Assembly (NCBI GenBank): GCA_022704645.1 | Contig: JAKJGA010000104.1 | Location: forward strand, 1-6,029 | Direction: 5' to 3' | Source: Spirochaetota bacterium | Lineage (GTDB): Bacteria > Spirochaetota > UBA4802 > JAFGJZ01 | DNA length: 6,029 nt | Part shown: positions 5,768 through 6,029 of the stretch, piece by piece | Numbering within the stretch: the stretch's first letter is position 1 | How the letters are laid out: the number at the start of each line of letters is the position of its first letter | Translations under genes and position numbers: made by a program | The notes under the pieces: generated by a model | The model's input: only the letters and a program-made list of their open reading frames with translations | Databases searched by the model: none | What the model was told of the DNA's origin: nothing

Positions 5768-6016
5768 ATGGAAAAGACTAAAATTACAATCTGCACGGGA
5801 ACCGCGTGTTATGTTCTGGGCGGTGCCAATCTGCTTGAACTTGAAGATTTTCTTCCTGATGAACTTAAGTCAAAAGTCGAAGTAGTCGGTTCAGCCTGTC
5901 TCGGTATGTGCAAAAACGCATCACCGGATTCAAAGCCGCCTTTTGTTAAAGTCGGCAATGAAGTAATTCATTCGGCTACTGTCCAGAAAATAATTTCTTA
6001 TATTTTACAGAGGTAA
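5768..6016 (+). CDS. Second small NuoE-like thioredoxin-fold [2Fe-2S] ferredoxin protein
   Basis: This gene encodes 82 residues. ITICTGTACYVLGG gives C9-x4-C14, and VVGSACLGMC gives C44-x3-C48. This is the same ligand pattern as in the first gene of the operon, although the rest of the sequence differs considerably. It also has a longer insert after the last cysteine (NASPDSKPPFVKVGNEVIH), typical of HydC/NuoE-like domains in which this loop precedes the last strand. AGGAGG (5758-5763) lies four bases before the ATG and ten bases separate it from the phosphatase stop, so it belongs to the same operon. The next gene starts one base after its stop. Because it directly precedes that gene, it may be an electron-transfer subunit of the next protein rather than of the sensory one. 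This partition is inferred from gene order. Confidence 0.9.
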   Translation: MEKTKITICTGTACYVLGGANLLELEDFLPDELKSKVEVVGSACLGMCKNASPDSKPPFVKVGNEVIHSATVQKIISYILQR

Positions 6017-6017
6017 T

Positions 6018-6029
6018 ATGTTTGTCGAT
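6018..6029 (+). CDS. Start of a further operon gene, cut by the window end (probably a catalytic [FeFe] hydrogenase)
   Basis: An ATG at 6018 opens a frame reading MFVD up to the window edge. AGAGG lies four bases upstream, and the ATG follows the previous stop by one base, so a coupled gene is very likely. Only four codons are visible and say nothing about function. The suggestion of a catalytic [FeFe] hydrogenase comes solely from knowledge that this order of small ferredoxin, sensory hydrogenase, phosphatase and small ferredoxin commonly precedes one. Confidence 0.5.

Noticed and set aside
1..6029. tRNA or rRNA genes, CRISPR arrays, insertion sequences or attachment sites
   Set aside because: No cloverleaf, regularly spaced repeats, transposase-like frame or terminal inverted repeats were seen. 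All long open frames are accounted for by the listed genes.

Overview
The window is AT-rich bacterial DNA with dense, short-spaced genes. It falls into two parts: a leftward sensory pair (1-1888) and, after one small exported protein, a rightward hydrogenase-associated operon (about 2545 to beyond 6029). The gene content points to a strict or facultative anaerobe with fermentative hydrogen metabolism. The signal-peptide protein and the style of the chemoreceptor would fit a spirochaete or a clostridium-like host, but the sequence alone does not fix the lineage and I hold this loosely.

Left part, minus strand: a three-segment membrane methyl-accepting chemotaxis protein without a ligand-binding domain (647-1888) is followed 15 bases later by a 193-residue soluble protein of unrecognised family (50-631). 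The two probably form one transcription unit. A 155-base divergent region (1889-2043) carries a 14-base palindrome and a possible promoter for a 151-residue exported protein of unknown function (2044-2499).

Right part, plus strand: a 114-base gap holds a perfect TGTGA-N6-TCACA inverted repeat of the CRP/FNR or Rex type. Four tightly coupled genes follow: a small NuoE-like [2Fe-2S] protein (2614-2880), a sensory-type [FeFe]-hydrogenase homologue with ferredoxin, H-cluster, extra [4Fe-4S] and PAS domains (2877-4580), a SpoIIE/PP2C-type phosphatase with an unassigned C-terminal domain (4573-5757), and a second NuoE-like [2Fe-2S] protein (5768-6016). A further gene begins at 6018 and runs off the window. 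From knowledge of such clusters it is probably a catalytic [FeFe] hydrogenase.

Working model (inference): the hydrogenase-like protein senses H2 or redox state at an H-cluster, passes the signal through its Fe-S clusters to its PAS domain, and controls the neighbouring phosphatase, which would dephosphorylate an unidentified target. This is the arrangement described as the phosphatase-linked group C [FeFe] hydrogenases, whose signalling output is poorly understood. The operator upstream suggests that the operon is itself under redox (Rex) or CRP/FNR-family control. Two start codons were moved downstream from the longest possible ones on ribosome-binding-site evidence (2569 to 2614, and 4567 to 4573).
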